Origin: Altererythrobacter rubellus
Lineage (GTDB): Bacteria > Pseudomonadota > Alphaproteobacteria > Sphingomonadales > Sphingomonadaceae
Direction: 5' to 3'
DNA length: 64,000 bases
NCBI RefSeq assembly: GCF_030284385.1
Contig: NZ_CP127221.1
Span: 62,001 to 126,000, forward strand
In this document: piece after piece, positions 1 to 8,825 of the stretch
How positions within the stretch are numbered: the stretch's first letter is position 1
Layout of the letters: every line of letters starts with the position of its first letter
Notes under the pieces: model-generated
Told to the model about the DNA's origin: nothing
Seen by the model: only the letters and a program-made list of their open reading frames with translations
The model's database searches: none
Position numbers and translations under genes: made by a program

Positions 1-167
1 CCGGAGGTATCGTACACCCGCAAGCTAGGTTCGCCGCCCTCAAGGTCAATCTCGCGCATCGCAACGCGGATGCCGGAGCCGGTGCGCGCGCCCACGTGGA
101 TTTTACGGCTGCCCCGAATTGACCCTGTCGTTACGCCTATTTCCAGCTTACTGTTGATATCGGCCAT
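1..167 (-). CDS. thiC: Phosphomethylpyrimidine synthase ThiC, N-terminal part (runs off the window)
   Basis: Only the first 55 codons are inside the window, read leftwards from ATG at 167. The translation begins MADINSKLEIGVTTG and contains SRKIHVG, the VAMREIDL stretch and LRVYDTS, which match the N-terminal region of ThiC (family pattern 'SRKVYV...VPMREI...VRVYDTSGPY'). ThiC is the radical-SAM enzyme that rearranges aminoimidazole ribotide into the hydroxymethylpyrimidine phosphate moiety of thiamine in the cytosol. A GGAGAG ribosome-binding site sits 7 nt before the ATG. The TPP riboswitch immediately upstream independently supports the call. The catalytic core and Cys motif are outside the window, so intactness cannot be judged. 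Confidence 0.92.
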   Translation of the reverse strand, partial: MADINSKLEIGVTTGSIRGSRKIHVGARTGSGIRVAMREIDLEGGEPSLRVYDTS

Positions 168-169
168 GC

Positions 170-201
170 GAAGTCTCTCCTACTGACGGAGTGGGGACTT
201 C
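170..201 (-). promoter_or_regulatory. Shine-Dalgarno-masking hairpin, expression platform of the thiC riboswitch
   Basis: On the minus strand GAAGTC (201-196) can pair with GACTTC (175-170), and inside it CTCC (191-188) can pair with GGAG (180-177), which is the ribosome-binding site of thiC. This places the SD inside a stem just downstream of the TPP aptamer and suggests translational control. I infer the switch mechanism; only the complementarity is seen. Confidence 0.6.
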
Positions 202-218
202 AGGCGGGTTGCCCTCCG

Positions 219-306
219 CTCCCTCCGCCGATGCTAATCGGTTCAGGTTCAACGAGTCGTGTGGAGCATACCCACACCTCTCAGCCATTTGTGCTGGCTC
301 CCCGGG
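219..306 (-). promoter_or_regulatory. TPP riboswitch (THI element)
   Basis: Read on the minus strand the segment shows the conserved THI-box blocks in order: GGGGAGC, GGCTGAGA, ACCC-type central stem, TTGAACCTGA, and the 3' strand ending in GCGGAGGGA. These are the hallmark conserved blocks of the thiamine pyrophosphate aptamer. It lies 50-140 nt upstream of the thiC ATG, the usual position. High TPP would be expected to repress thiC, here probably by masking its ribosome-binding site. Confidence 0.96.
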
Positions 307-367
307 GATGAACTGAGTTTATACCTCTGCAAGCTCGCAGTAAAGCGTGGCCTGGGAGAGACTCTGA

Positions 368-754
368 AAAATAGCGACAACGGCAAAGGCGGATAACCGC
401 CCAATCGCTCCGATCGATCTAAGCTAGAATGCTCTTTATATTAATAACCGCTGGCACGCCCCCTTTGCCGAGCTACGCCGTATCGCACCGCTCAGCTACA
501 TGCCGGAAAGCCCCTTTGGCGCTTATTGGTCTGCCGCCACGCATGACCTTATCCAGCAAATCGAACTGGATCATGAGGCTTGGTCTTCATCCTGGCAGAA
601 GGGCAATATCACGATCGCAGATGGTGTAGGCGATATCGATTTCCCCAATTTCATCGCGCAGCATCCGCCGATCGATACTGCGCAGCGCAAGGTAATCGCT
701 CCCGGCTACACGACCCGGCCGGGGGAATTTCAGTCACCGGGCGACGTTGACTAA
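368..754 (+). pseudogene. Decayed N-terminal fragment of a CYP153-type cytochrome P450
   Basis: The frame from 368 translates to a peptide with PIDLS, then a TAG stop at 425-427, then NALYINNRWHAPFAELR, PESPFGAYWSAATHDL, NITIADG and FIAQHPPIDTAQRKVIAPGYTTR. These line up in order with the N-terminal part of CYP153-family alkane/fatty-acid hydroxylases ('...[30 protein letters not shown]...GGITI...FIAMDPPKHD-QRK-VSP...'). Family resemblance continues on both sides of the TAG, so the TAG looks like a nonsense mutation. About 100 residues of an expected 420 or more remain; the I-helix, ExxR and heme-cysteine regions are gone. An open segment 500-754 (84 codons, starting MPESPFG) could still be translated but cannot be a functional P450. 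The identification is by eye. Confidence 0.72.
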
Positions 755-777
755 TAATCGATGCAGCTGTGTGTCGA

Positions 778-821
778 CGGGCTGACTGGCGGGTGATCAC
801 GCTGGTCAGCCCGCTTTTTTT
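778..821 (+). terminator. Rho-independent terminator
   Basis: Perfect 9-bp stem CGGGCTGAC (778-786) with GTCAGCCCG (805-813), followed by C and seven T (815-821). The T-run fits termination of plus-strand transcription. It follows the P450 remnant by 24 nt and may have been that gene's terminator or may shield the next gene from read-through. Confidence 0.85.
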
Positions 822-901
822 GCGCGCACACAACCCTCTCAAATGCGCGACTCGGCAACCTTGAATTCGCGCGCTAGTGCTATGATCCAAGGGAGAGATA
901 A

Positions 902-2020
902 ATGCCGTTTCGCATGTCAGATATGGTGGGATGTGAATTCCCGCTGTTTGCATTCTCGCATTGCCGCGACGTTGTCGCAGCGGTCAGCCGGGCCGGCGGC
1001 TTCGGCGTGCTGGGCGCGGTCAGCTTCACACCCGAACAGCTGGAGACAGAGCTTAAGTGGATCGACGACAATATCGACGGCATGCCATACGGCGTGGATG
1101 TGCTGATCCCGGAAGTGCAAGCGGTCGATCACTCAGTCACGGCTGACGAAGTTGTCGCCGCAATCCCGCAGCAATATCGCGACTTCACGCGCCAAATCCT
1201 GCGCGAGGCGGGGCTCGATGAGGGCGGCGCAGCGCCGCTAGGCGGCGCGCAACAGCCGAATACCTCTCTAGGGCAGGAACTGCTTGAGGTCAGCTTCAAC
1301 CACCCTGTGCAGCTTATCGCCAATGCGCTGGGCACGGCACCGCCGCAGATGATCGAGGCAGGAAAGAAGCACGGCATTCCTGTCGCAGCGCTGGTGGGAG
1401 CCAAAGAACACGCCATGAAGCAGATCGACGCGGGCGTAGATATCATCGTCGCGCAGGGCGGCGAAGGCGGCGGACATTGCGGCGAAGTCAGCACAATAGT
1501 GCTGATCCCTGAAGTTTTGCAGGCGATCGAGGATGCCGGTGCGGATATTCCGGTGCTTGCGGCAGGCGGCATCATGAACGGGCGGCAAATGGCGGGCATG
1601 ATGGCGATGGGCGCGGCGGGTGCATGGTGCGGCAGTGTGTGGCTCGCCACCACCGAAGCCGAAACGCACGAGATCTTCCGCGAGAAGATGGTTCAGGCGA
1701 CCAGTCGCGACACGATCCGTTCAAAGCATCGCACCGGCAAATATTCGCGGCAATTGCGCAGCGGCTGGCACGCCATGTGGGAAGAGGCAGGCTTACCCGC
1801 ACTGCCGATGCCGTTGATGATGTTGCTGTCAGAACCCGCACTTCGCACCATCGACAAGGCCGCGGTGAGTGGCAATCCGAAGGCGCAAGAGCTGTGCTCT
1901 TACTTTGTCGGGCAAGGCGTGGGGCTGGTTCGCGAAGTCACCTCCGCCGGACAGGTTGTGCAGGATTTCAAACAGGATTTCGTTGCGGGTTACGAGAACC
2001 TGGCGGGAGCGCTGGAATGA
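902..2020 (+). CDS. Nitronate monooxygenase / NAD(P)H-dependent flavin oxidoreductase
   Basis: A 372-residue TIM-barrel flavoenzyme of the 2-nitropropane dioxygenase (NMO) family. It begins MPFRMSDMVGCEFPLFAFSH, the usual 'first strand plus substrate loop' of the family, then AVSRAGGFGVLGAVSFT. The FMN-phosphate region appears as IVAQGGEGGGHCGEVST near residues 180-196, and AAGGIMNGRQMAGMMAMGAAGAWCG follows at about 220-245. These are characteristic NMO segments. The family oxidises alkyl nitronates or acts as an FMN-dependent enoyl/quinone reductase, so the substrate is not predictable. GGGAGAG lies 6 nt before the ATG. The stop overlaps the next gene's ATG by 4 nt, so the flavin monooxygenase is probably translationally coupled to it. 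Confidence 0.85.
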   Translation: MPFRMSDMVGCEFPLFAFSHCRDVVAAVSRAGGFGVLGAVSFTPEQLETELKWIDDNIDGMPYGVDVLIPEVQAVDHSVTADEVVAAIPQQYRDFTRQILREAGLDEGGAAPLGGAQQPNTSLGQELLEVSFNHPVQLIANALGTAPPQMIEAGKKHGIPVAALVGAKEHAMKQIDAGVDIIVAQGGEGGGHCGEVSTIVLIPEVLQAIEDAGADIPVLAAGGIMNGRQMAGMMAMGAAGAWCGSVWLATTEAETHEIFREKMVQATSRDTIRSKHRTGKYSRQLRSGWHAMWEEAGLPALPMPLMMLLSEPALRTIDKAAVSGNPKAQELCSYFVGQGVGLVREVTSAGQVVQDFKQDFVAGYENLAGALE

Positions 2021-3366
2021 ACGGTTCGCCCAAGGTCTGCATAATCGGTGCGGGTTGCAGCGGTTTCACGACTGCCAAACGGCTGAAAGATTTCGGCATA
2101 CCCTTCGATGTATTCGAAGCCTCTGACGATATCGGCGGAACCTGGTATTACGACAACCCCAACGGCATGTCGGCCTGCTACAAAAGCTTGCACATCGACA
2201 CGTCGAAATGGCGGCTGGCATTTGAAGATTTTCCTGTGCCCGATGATTGGCCGGACTATCCGCATCACGCGCAGCTGCTGAAGTACTTTCACGACTACGT
2301 CGATCATTTTGGCTTGCGCGAACACATCGCATTCAACACGCGAGTCGAGAAGGCGCAGCGGCGCGAGGGTGGCGGCTGGGATATCACGCTCTCGAACGGT
2401 GAGACGCGGCAGTATGACGCCTTGGCGGTTGCAAACGGCCACCACTGGGCTGCGCGGATTTCAGACTATCCGGGCGAGTTTACTGGCGAGCAATTCCATT
2501 CACACAGCTATCGCAGCCCGTTCGAACCCGCTGATTGTGTTGGCAAACGCGTGCTGGTGGTGGGCATGGGCAATTCCGCGATGGACATCGCTAGCGAGCT
2601 GTCGCAGCGCCCGATTGCTGAGCGGCTGTTTGTATCCGCGCGGCGCGGTGTGTGGGTGCTGCCCAAATATTACAACGGCCAGCCGCTCGACAAGAATCCG
2701 GCGCCTGCCTGGATGCCGAAATCGCTGAGCCAATGGCTCGGCACGCGGTTCATCAAGAAGCTGGTAGGCAAGATGAGCGATTATGGCTTGCCAGACCCCG
2801 AAATCGGCCCGTTTGAGAGCCACGCGACGGTATCGGGCGAATTCCTGCTGCGCGCGGGCTCAGGTGACATCGCGATGAAACCGGGGATCGAGCGGCTGGA
2901 CGGCGATAGCGTAGTTTTCACTGATGGCTCGCGCGAACAGGTGGATGTGATCATCTGGGCGACGGGTTATGACATCAAATTCCCGTTCTTCGACGATCCC
3001 CAATTCACTGCTGACAGCGACAATCGCCCGCCGCCGCTGTTCAAGCGGATCATGAAACCCGATGCGCCAGACCTTTTTTATATGGGTCTCGCTCAGCCAC
3101 TTCCGACATTGGTCAACTTTGCCGAGCAACAGTCAAAGCTGGTCGCAGCCTATCTGGCGGGCGAATATGCGCCCCCTTCCTCATCGGAAATGTATGACAT
3201 TATCGCAGCGGACGAAGCCTATCACACAGGGCAATATTACGCCGCGCGGCGGCACACGATCCAGCTCGACTTTGACCACTACGTGCGCGACTTGCTCAAA
3301 GAAATCGAGCGCGGCAAGAAGCGCGCTGAAGGCGCAGGCAAACACCGATCGCTGGAATCTGCCTAA
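2017..3366 (+). CDS. Flavin-containing monooxygenase (FMO/BVMO-like)
   Basis: A 449-residue protein starting at ATG 2017, inside the stop of the preceding gene (ATGA); the frame stays open further upstream but homology starts here. The FAD dinucleotide motif is GAGCSG (11-16), the NADPH motif is GMGNSA (183-188), and the FMO fingerprint FxGxxxHxxxYR is at 155-166 (F155, G157, H161, Y165). GGTWYY at 40-45 and the ATGYD motif typical of group B monooxygenases are also present. Such enzymes use NADPH and O2 to oxygenate heteroatoms or ketones; the substrate is not apparent. Pairing with an NMO-like flavoenzyme suggests one pathway, perhaps ketone or nitro-compound oxidation, which is inference. 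Confidence 0.87.
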   Translation: MNGSPKVCIIGAGCSGFTTAKRLKDFGIPFDVFEASDDIGGTWYYDNPNGMSACYKSLHIDTSKWRLAFEDFPVPDDWPDYPHHAQLLKYFHDYVDHFGLREHIAFNTRVEKAQRREGGGWDITLSNGETRQYDALAVANGHHWAARISDYPGEFTGEQFHSHSYRSPFEPADCVGKRVLVVGMGNSAMDIASELSQRPIAERLFVSARRGVWVLPKYYNGQPLDKNPAPAWMPKSLSQWLGTRFIKKLVGKMSDYGLPDPEIGPFESHATVSGEFLLRAGSGDIAMKPGIERLDGDSVVFTDGSREQVDVIIWATGYDIKFPFFDDPQFTADSDNRPPPLFKRIMKPDAPDLFYMGLAQPLPTLVNFAEQQSKLVAAYLAGEYAPPSSSEMYDIIAADEAYHTGQYYAARRHTIQLDFDHYVRDLLKEIERGKKRAEGAGKHRSLESA

Positions 3367-3371
3367 GCGGC

Positions 3372-5195
3372 TTAGCCGCCCACCCAAATCGGAGAGCTCC
3401 ACGCGCGTTCTTGGATCGTCAGCTCCAGGCCATCACGCACAGGCAGCCCTAGCCGGTTTGCTTCCCAAGTTGACCAGCGACAAGTCGGCCGTTCGATCGC
3501 ACGCAGATAGTAGAATGCGCGGCGATCAGGATTGTAATCCGGCTCTTGCCATCGCGCGGTCAATTGCGCCGCGCCATAGCTCGATGGGGTCGTGCAAGTA
3601 TTGGTATCAACGCCAGAGCGCATTGCAGGGCAGCGATGCGTGCGCCTGTCCGGCGTGCCAACAGCGCAAGCAATGTCATAGACTTGTTCTTGCAGGTCGC
3701 CATCGTCATCGACCCATCCGCGAATAAGCTGCAAACGCTCCAGGCCTGCACCGTCAGGGTCTTTCATCGCTTCAGCAAGGAAGGTTGGCGCACCCTCCCC
3801 ATGACTGCCCAGATCACCTCCCATGGGGACACCGCCCGCATAGGCGAGACGGGCAAAATCATCGCGATCAAAAATATCAGCAGGATAGCCATGGCCTGCA
3901 AACAACCGCGCTTTGATCCGCGGGCCGGATGTCGCGAACGTCTCTTTGCGGCGGAACGCGTCGTAGATGTCTTCGCGGTTGTTCTGCTCCGCCCAAACGC
4001 CCGCCAGCCCCGCTGCGCTCCATTTATAAAACGGCGTGGCGGCTGCACCTTCGAGCCCAAGGTCCGCATCCGATGCCACCACGCGGCGGCCCGCGGGCGT
4101 CCCGTCAAGCGCGCCGGTTTTGCCAAAGAATCGATCTTCATCGACAGGACCACCGCCATTATGTGTGTCGGAGGAACCGATCAGTCCGAACTCGTATGGG
4201 TTTACCCCCAATTGCCGCTCTAGCGTGAGGCCCCGTTGTAATGCTTGGCGAATATAGCTGCCAGACGTCCGGCCCTTGATATCGGTTCCGATCAGCGTCT
4301 CGTAGACTTCGAAATTGGCCCATTCGTCATTGGGCGAAAGCAAGGGGTGCGTGTCAGATGTGCCTTTAACCTGGCTCATCTCGACAATCGGTTCGTTGCG
4401 CATCCGCTGCCGCGCATATTCGGCCGTGATCGGGCCACCATCATAGGTCGTCATCTCGAACATCTTGCCGTTCGAGACATTGGAATTGTGCGGGATGGCG
4501 AGCCCTTCGATCCCTTTGCCACGTAAGGCATCGAGCCAGCTCCACAGACCTTCCGGATTTTGCGAATCGAAACTGTTGAACGGGAGATTGGGCCGATTCA
4601 CACCACGAAACAGCACGATCCGGTGCAAATTCTGGTTGCTGGGAGCACTGGTGAACTCGTAGCCGTGAAAGGTCGTGAACTCGCCTGGCTTATAATATCG
4701 CTCTGTCGCGGCGTTGATCTCCGCCCATGTCGAACGCATCACGTCAACATCGTAAGCTTCCTCAAGCTTTTCGCCCGAACGCAGCGTACCCGCAATCTTT
4801 CCGAAAGCCTCCGAAATCTTCTCGCGAACGCTAGAGAACATGTCTGCGGCGTATTCCAGCAGCGAAAGCGGGTGGTTTTCATCATCCATCGCAGGGAGAA
4901 CGCCAAGATACTCGGCGTGGTCGGTCACAGCGTAGAAATCGAGCGCGCCGCCTTTCAGCGCAATGTCGTAACCAGCCATGTGCCGGATCGTTTCCCCGCG
5001 CGCATAGCGATAGGCATCATCGGGCGTGGCACGAATGCCGAAGATGTAGGCGTCAAACGAATTGCGCGAATGAACATGCACATCGCCAAACAGTGCCTGC
5101 CTTCGTTCAGGTACATCAGCTTGCGCTGGAACGAGCGGCGTGACCATCGCAGCCCCTGCAAACAATGCTCCCGCGAAACGCATCAGGTGCGCCAT
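3372..5195 (-). CDS. DUF3604 domain secreted protein
   Basis: A 607-residue protein with an N-terminal signal peptide (hydrophobic run after MAHLMRF, AQA-type cleavage region). The body begins with LFGDVHVHSRNSFDAY, a PHP/amidohydrolase-like metal-binding start, followed by ALDFYAVTDHAEYLG and later GLIGSSDTHNGG, all diagnostic of DUF3604. The His/Asp-rich motifs suggest a metal-dependent phosphoesterase or hydrolase, but no activity is established that I can name. I chose ATG 5195 because GGGAGAGGG lies just upstream and the signal peptide follows directly; the frame is open to 5240. The gene converges on the monooxygenase with a 5-nt gap and precedes no close same-strand partner. Confidence 0.85.
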   Translation of the reverse strand: MAHLMRFAGALFAGAAMVTPLVPAQADVPERRQALFGDVHVHSRNSFDAYIFGIRATPDDAYRYARGETIRHMAGYDIALKGGALDFYAVTDHAEYLGVLPAMDDENHPLSLLEYAADMFSSVREKISEAFGKIAGTLRSGEKLEEAYDVDVMRSTWAEINAATERYYKPGEFTTFHGYEFTSAPSNQNLHRIVLFRGVNRPNLPFNSFDSQNPEGLWSWLDALRGKGIEGLAIPHNSNVSNGKMFEMTTYDGGPITAEYARQRMRNEPIVEMSQVKGTSDTHPLLSPNDEWANFEVYETLIGTDIKGRTSGSYIRQALQRGLTLERQLGVNPYEFGLIGSSDTHNGGGPVDEDRFFGKTGALDGTPAGRRVVASDADLGLEGAAATPFYKWSAAGLAGVWAEQNNREDIYDAFRRKETFATSGPRIKARLFAGHGYPADIFDRDDFARLAYAGGVPMGGDLGSHGEGAPTFLAEAMKDPDGAGLERLQLIRGWVDDDGDLQEQVYDIACAVGTPDRRTHRCPAMRSGVDTNTCTTPSSYGAAQLTARWQEPDYNPDRRAFYYLRAIERPTCRWSTWEANRLGLPVRDGLELTIQERAWSSPIWVGG

Positions 5196-5281
5196 TGACC
5201 CTCTCCCTTCTTCTCCCCGGAGAGAGAGTGCACTTCGCAAGAAAGATTGTCCAGCCTTTGGCTTGGCCCGGGATCAGGTGA

Positions 5282-6556
5282 TCATTCGACCACGCGCCCT
5301 CGCACCATCACCCAATCGACATTCTCCAGCACGCTCACATCTTCAAGCGGATTGCCTTTCACTGCGATGATATCGGCTGAGAAACCCGGCGCGATGCGAC
5401 CGATCTCGTCTTCCATGCCGAGCACTTCAGCGGCACCTGTGGTCGCGCTGGCAAGCACTTCCCTATCCGACATGCCACCATTGCGCATCAAGGCCAGTTC
5501 GCCTGCATTCAAGCCGTGCGAGAATACACCAGCGTCCGTGCCAAACGCCACTTTCACATCATACATGATTGCGCGCTCGATGATGCTTTCAGCAAAGGCG
5601 GCAACCTGCTGTACCTTGTCTTCTACCACTGGCGTATAAATGCCCTTGCCAAGCCTTTGCTTGATGCCCTGGAACGCCATTAACGTAGGGATCAGTACAG
5701 TCCCGTTCTCGCGCATCGCCTTGCCTGCCGCTTCATCAATATAGGTGCCATGCTCGATAGTCTGCACGCCGGCCTTTGCCGCCGCTTCGATCCCGCGTGC
5801 GCCGTGTGCGTGGGCCGCAACCTCCAGTCCCAATGAATTGGCCGCCTTTACAATCGCGCGCATCTCTGCGTCGGTAAAATGCGCTTCCAGCCCGCGGCCT
5901 TGCTGCGACAATACACCGCCGGTCGCGGTGATCTTGATCAGGTCAGCGCCATATTTCGATGCCAGCCTCACTTTCTCTGAACACTCAATCGGGCCAGTGC
6001 AGGAAAAGTCATTGTCCAGCGCATCATTCACATGCTCATTGAAGCCGTTGGTGTCTCCGTGGCCGCCAACAATTGCGATCGTACGCGTAGAGGCAATAAT
6101 GCGCGGACCAGGCACAAAACCTTCAGCGGTTGCACGGCGCAAAGACTGCATCACCTGATCGCTGCGTGCACCCAGATCGCGAATGGTGGTAAATCCGGCA
6201 AGCGCTGTGATGCGCGCATTCTTGGCCGCAACAAATGAATACCATTCCGCCGGATTGACAGCAGCGTCGCGAAAATCACCACCCGGATCGCCGGATAGAT
6301 GCGTATGCAGGTCGATCAGACCGGGCATGACAGTGTGTTCATCAAGATGCACCATAGTGGCGCCTTCTGGCGTTGGCGAAAAGCCATCCACAATGCTGAC
6401 GATTTTTCCGTCAGTCACCGTGATCGTGGCCGGCCCGCTTGGCCGGCTATCCGCATCGGTTAGCACCGCCCCTGCATGGATAATTGTAGTGTCGGCCAGC
6501 GCCGGGCTGCTCATTAAAGCCACTGCTGCCGCCATCAGTCCCGAGAAAACACGCAT
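5282..6556 (-). CDS. Secreted amidohydrolase (imidazolonepropionase/prolidase-like)
   Basis: 424 residues with a signal peptide (MRVFSGLMAAAVALMSSPALA). The metal centre is recognisable: LIDLHTHLSG (HxH), KITATGGVLS (carboxylated-Lys region), HAHGARGIE, IEHGTYID and GTDAGVFSHG. This set is typical of the amidohydrolase subgroup containing imidazolonepropionase-like and Xaa-Pro dipeptidase enzymes. A GGGAGA site lies 6 nt before ATG 6556, which also places the signal peptide at the start. It probably hydrolyses dipeptides or cyclic amides in the periplasm. It is separated by 86 nt from the DUF3604 gene on the same strand and could be co-transcribed; the S9 peptidase gene diverges from it. Confidence 0.85.
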   Translation of the reverse strand: MRVFSGLMAAAVALMSSPALADTTIIHAGAVLTDADSRPSGPATITVTDGKIVSIVDGFSPTPEGATMVHLDEHTVMPGLIDLHTHLSGDPGGDFRDAAVNPAEWYSFVAAKNARITALAGFTTIRDLGARSDQVMQSLRRATAEGFVPGPRIIASTRTIAIVGGHGDTNGFNEHVNDALDNDFSCTGPIECSEKVRLASKYGADLIKITATGGVLSQQGRGLEAHFTDAEMRAIVKAANSLGLEVAAHAHGARGIEAAAKAGVQTIEHGTYIDEAAGKAMRENGTVLIPTLMAFQGIKQRLGKGIYTPVVEDKVQQVAAFAESIIERAIMYDVKVAFGTDAGVFSHGLNAGELALMRNGGMSDREVLASATTGAAEVLGMEDEIGRIAPGFSADIIAVKGNPLEDVSVLENVDWVMVRGRVVE

Positions 6557-6696
6557 ATTTATCTCCCTTTCGGGACCTGTGTTGCGCGTTCTGCATTGAG
6601 GATACAAGGGGCGGATTTGCCCGTTCCGTCATTTGAATTTCCCCGCATTGCCGCTATCAGGCGCGCAACAGTCAATCACGAGAGGACAATTTTCTT

Positions 6697-8766
6697 ATGA
6701 ATCGCATGGCTTTGAGTGCTGCGACTCTGCTCGCATCTGTCTCTATTGCGGCGACCGCTTCAGCCCGCCCGATGACGCCGGAAGATGTCGCCAAGATCGA
6801 AAGCATCGGCGCTATCGCTGTGTCGCCTGATGGAACACGCATCGCTTACACTACCGCCAGCCTACCTGATGTAAGCGAAGGCGAAGACAATGGCGGCTTC
6901 GAGCAAGTCCTGAAAGTTGCAACCGGCCCGAACACGTCAACAGTATATCTGCGGGAAGATGTCAGCCCGAGTGGCGTTCAATTCAGCCCCGATGGCAGCA
7001 TGGTCAGCTTCACCTGGAGCGCTGAAGGTGAAGATAACGCCGTATGGGGCGTGCCAGTAGCCGGCGGTACCTATCGCAAACTTGCGGAAATCGCTGATAG
7101 CGATGTCCTGTCTTATGTGTGGGGCCCGAATGGCAACAGCATCTTCATGCTGGCCACCGCGGAAGAAGACAAACAGCGCACCGAGCAACGTAAAGCTGGT
7201 TTCAATTCTGTCGTCTATGAAGAAGAGGCACGCCTGCGCCGCCTGTTCGAAGCCAAGGTTGGCGAAGAAGTGGACGCGGAACCACGCCAGATTCCTGTCC
7301 CTGCCTACGTGACCGGTTTCGACATCACACCCGATGGCAAGACAGGCATCGTGCAGAGCAAGCCGACCCCGCAGATCGACGACACTTACACATCATTGCG
7401 CGTCCACATCATCGACCTGGCCGATGGCAATGTGAAGGCTATCGTACCGACGCCGGGCAAGCTGGGCGACGTGGAAGTCTCACCTGACGGCACGCAACTC
7501 TCCATGATTGCTGGCGTCGACAAACACGATCCGGCGGAAACCACGCTGCATCTGGTCGATGTCGCAACCGGCAATTACCGCGCGCTCAACGAAGGCGCTG
7601 CTGAAGCAACAGTTGATGCAGAATGGATGGCCAATGGCCGCCTCGCAACCATCGTGCATGTCGGCGCGCAAAGCGTTCTGCGCATCTACAACGCCGATGG
7701 CAGCGTGCACCGAGAAGTCGATCCGGGTTCGCTGATACTGACCAGCGTCGAATCCGCCGGCGGCAAGGTTGCGGTTTCCGCCAACTCCCCCAAGCACCCT
7801 ACCGAGTTGTTCGTATGGAACCCGCGCTTGCGCGCAAACGCATTCGAGCGGTGGACGTCACACAACCCGTGGCTGAGCGAGATCACCTTCGGGGAGCAGC
7901 GAATCTACACCTATACCGCGCGCGACGGACAACAGGTTCAAGGCGTACTGGTGCTGCCAGTCGGCGGTATTCCCGAGGGCGGTGCACCCACCATCATGAA
8001 TGTCCATGGCGGTCCTGAGGCGCACGAATCGAACGGCTGGATTACAGCCTATTCGAAGCCGGGGCAGGTTGCCGCTGGCCAAGGCTATGCCGTGTTCCTG
8101 CCCAACTATCGCGGCTCAACCGGTTACGGCACCGCATTCTCTAAACAGCATCAGGGCAATTACACCGATCCTGAATTTGCCGACATCGTAGATGCGAAGC
8201 GGGCGCTAGTCGCCGAAGGCATTACCGATTCTGACCGCACCGGCATTACCGGCGGATCCTATGGTGGTTATGCATCGGCATGGGGCGCGACTTATCATTC
8301 TGCTGAATACGCGGCGTCTGTGATGTTCGTTGGCATTTCCAATCAGGTCAGCAAGTTCGGCACCGGCGACATCCCTTACGAGATGTACAATGTTCATAGC
8401 CGCGCTTGGCCGTGGGATGACTGGATGAAGATGCTCGAAGTGTCACCTGTCTATCACGTCGACAAGGCCAACACGCCAACACTGATCATGCATGGCGAGG
8501 AAGATACGCGCGTCGATCCGGGCCAAAGCCTGGAGCTTTATCGCGCGCTGAAGGTTCGCAAGCCTGACGTACCGGTGCGCTTGGTTTTCTATCCGGGCGA
8601 AGGTCACGGCAATCGCATGGCTGGCAGCCGCTATGACTACAATCTGCGTATGATGGAATGGTTCGAAACCTATCTCAAAACCGGCGACCGCAAGGCCGAA
8701 ATGCCCGGCCCGCGCCCGCAGTTAGCGGATGGTGCCAAAGGCGCCGCAGCAGACGGTGGCGAATAG
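6697..8766 (+). CDS. S9 family peptidase (acylaminoacyl/dipeptidyl peptidase type), secreted
   Basis: A 689-residue prolyl-oligopeptidase-family serine peptidase. Residues 1-24 form a signal peptide (ending TASA-R). The N-terminal two-thirds hold TolB/WD-like propeller blades with repeated 'SPDGT' motifs. The alpha/beta-hydrolase domain shows the nucleophile in GGSYGG (Ser521), acid Asp603 in HGEEDTRVD, and His637 in EGHGN. These enzymes trim peptides in the periplasm. It shares a divergent promoter region with the amidohydrolase at 5282-6556, suggesting a common peptide-scavenging role. A stem-loop with a T-run follows the stop. Confidence 0.92.
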   Translation: MNRMALSAATLLASVSIAATASARPMTPEDVAKIESIGAIAVSPDGTRIAYTTASLPDVSEGEDNGGFEQVLKVATGPNTSTVYLREDVSPSGVQFSPDGSMVSFTWSAEGEDNAVWGVPVAGGTYRKLAEIADSDVLSYVWGPNGNSIFMLATAEEDKQRTEQRKAGFNSVVYEEEARLRRLFEAKVGEEVDAEPRQIPVPAYVTGFDITPDGKTGIVQSKPTPQIDDTYTSLRVHIIDLADGNVKAIVPTPGKLGDVEVSPDGTQLSMIAGVDKHDPAETTLHLVDVATGNYRALNEGAAEATVDAEWMANGRLATIVHVGAQSVLRIYNADGSVHREVDPGSLILTSVESAGGKVAVSANSPKHPTELFVWNPRLRANAFERWTSHNPWLSEITFGEQRIYTYTARDGQQVQGVLVLPVGGIPEGGAPTIMNVHGGPEAHESNGWITAYSKPGQVAAGQGYAVFLPNYRGSTGYGTAFSKQHQGNYTDPEFADIVDAKRALVAEGITDSDRTGITGGSYGGYASAWGATYHSAEYAASVMFVGISNQVSKFGTGDIPYEMYNVHSRAWPWDDWMKMLEVSPVYHVDKANTPTLIMHGEEDTRVDPGQSLELYRALKVRKPDVPVRLVFYPGEGHGNRMAGSRYDYNLRMMEWFETYLKTGDRKAEMPGPRPQLADGAKGAAADGGE

Positions 8767-8791
8767 AGCGTCTCTGCACGACTAAAATCGA

Positions 8792-8825
8792 GGAAGGGGC
8801 GCTATCGGGCGGCCCTTTCTTTTTG
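8792..8825 (+). terminator. Probable Rho-independent terminator after the S9 peptidase
   Basis: GGAAGGG (8792-8798) pairs with CCCTTTC (8813-8819, one G-T wobble), followed by five T. It starts 26 nt after the S9 stop codon. Confidence 0.7.

Noticed and set aside
1624-2016. N-terminal extension of the flavin monooxygenase to 580 residues
   Set aside because: The upstream open frame overlaps the NMO gene and has no FMO homology; the ATGA start at 2017 is better.
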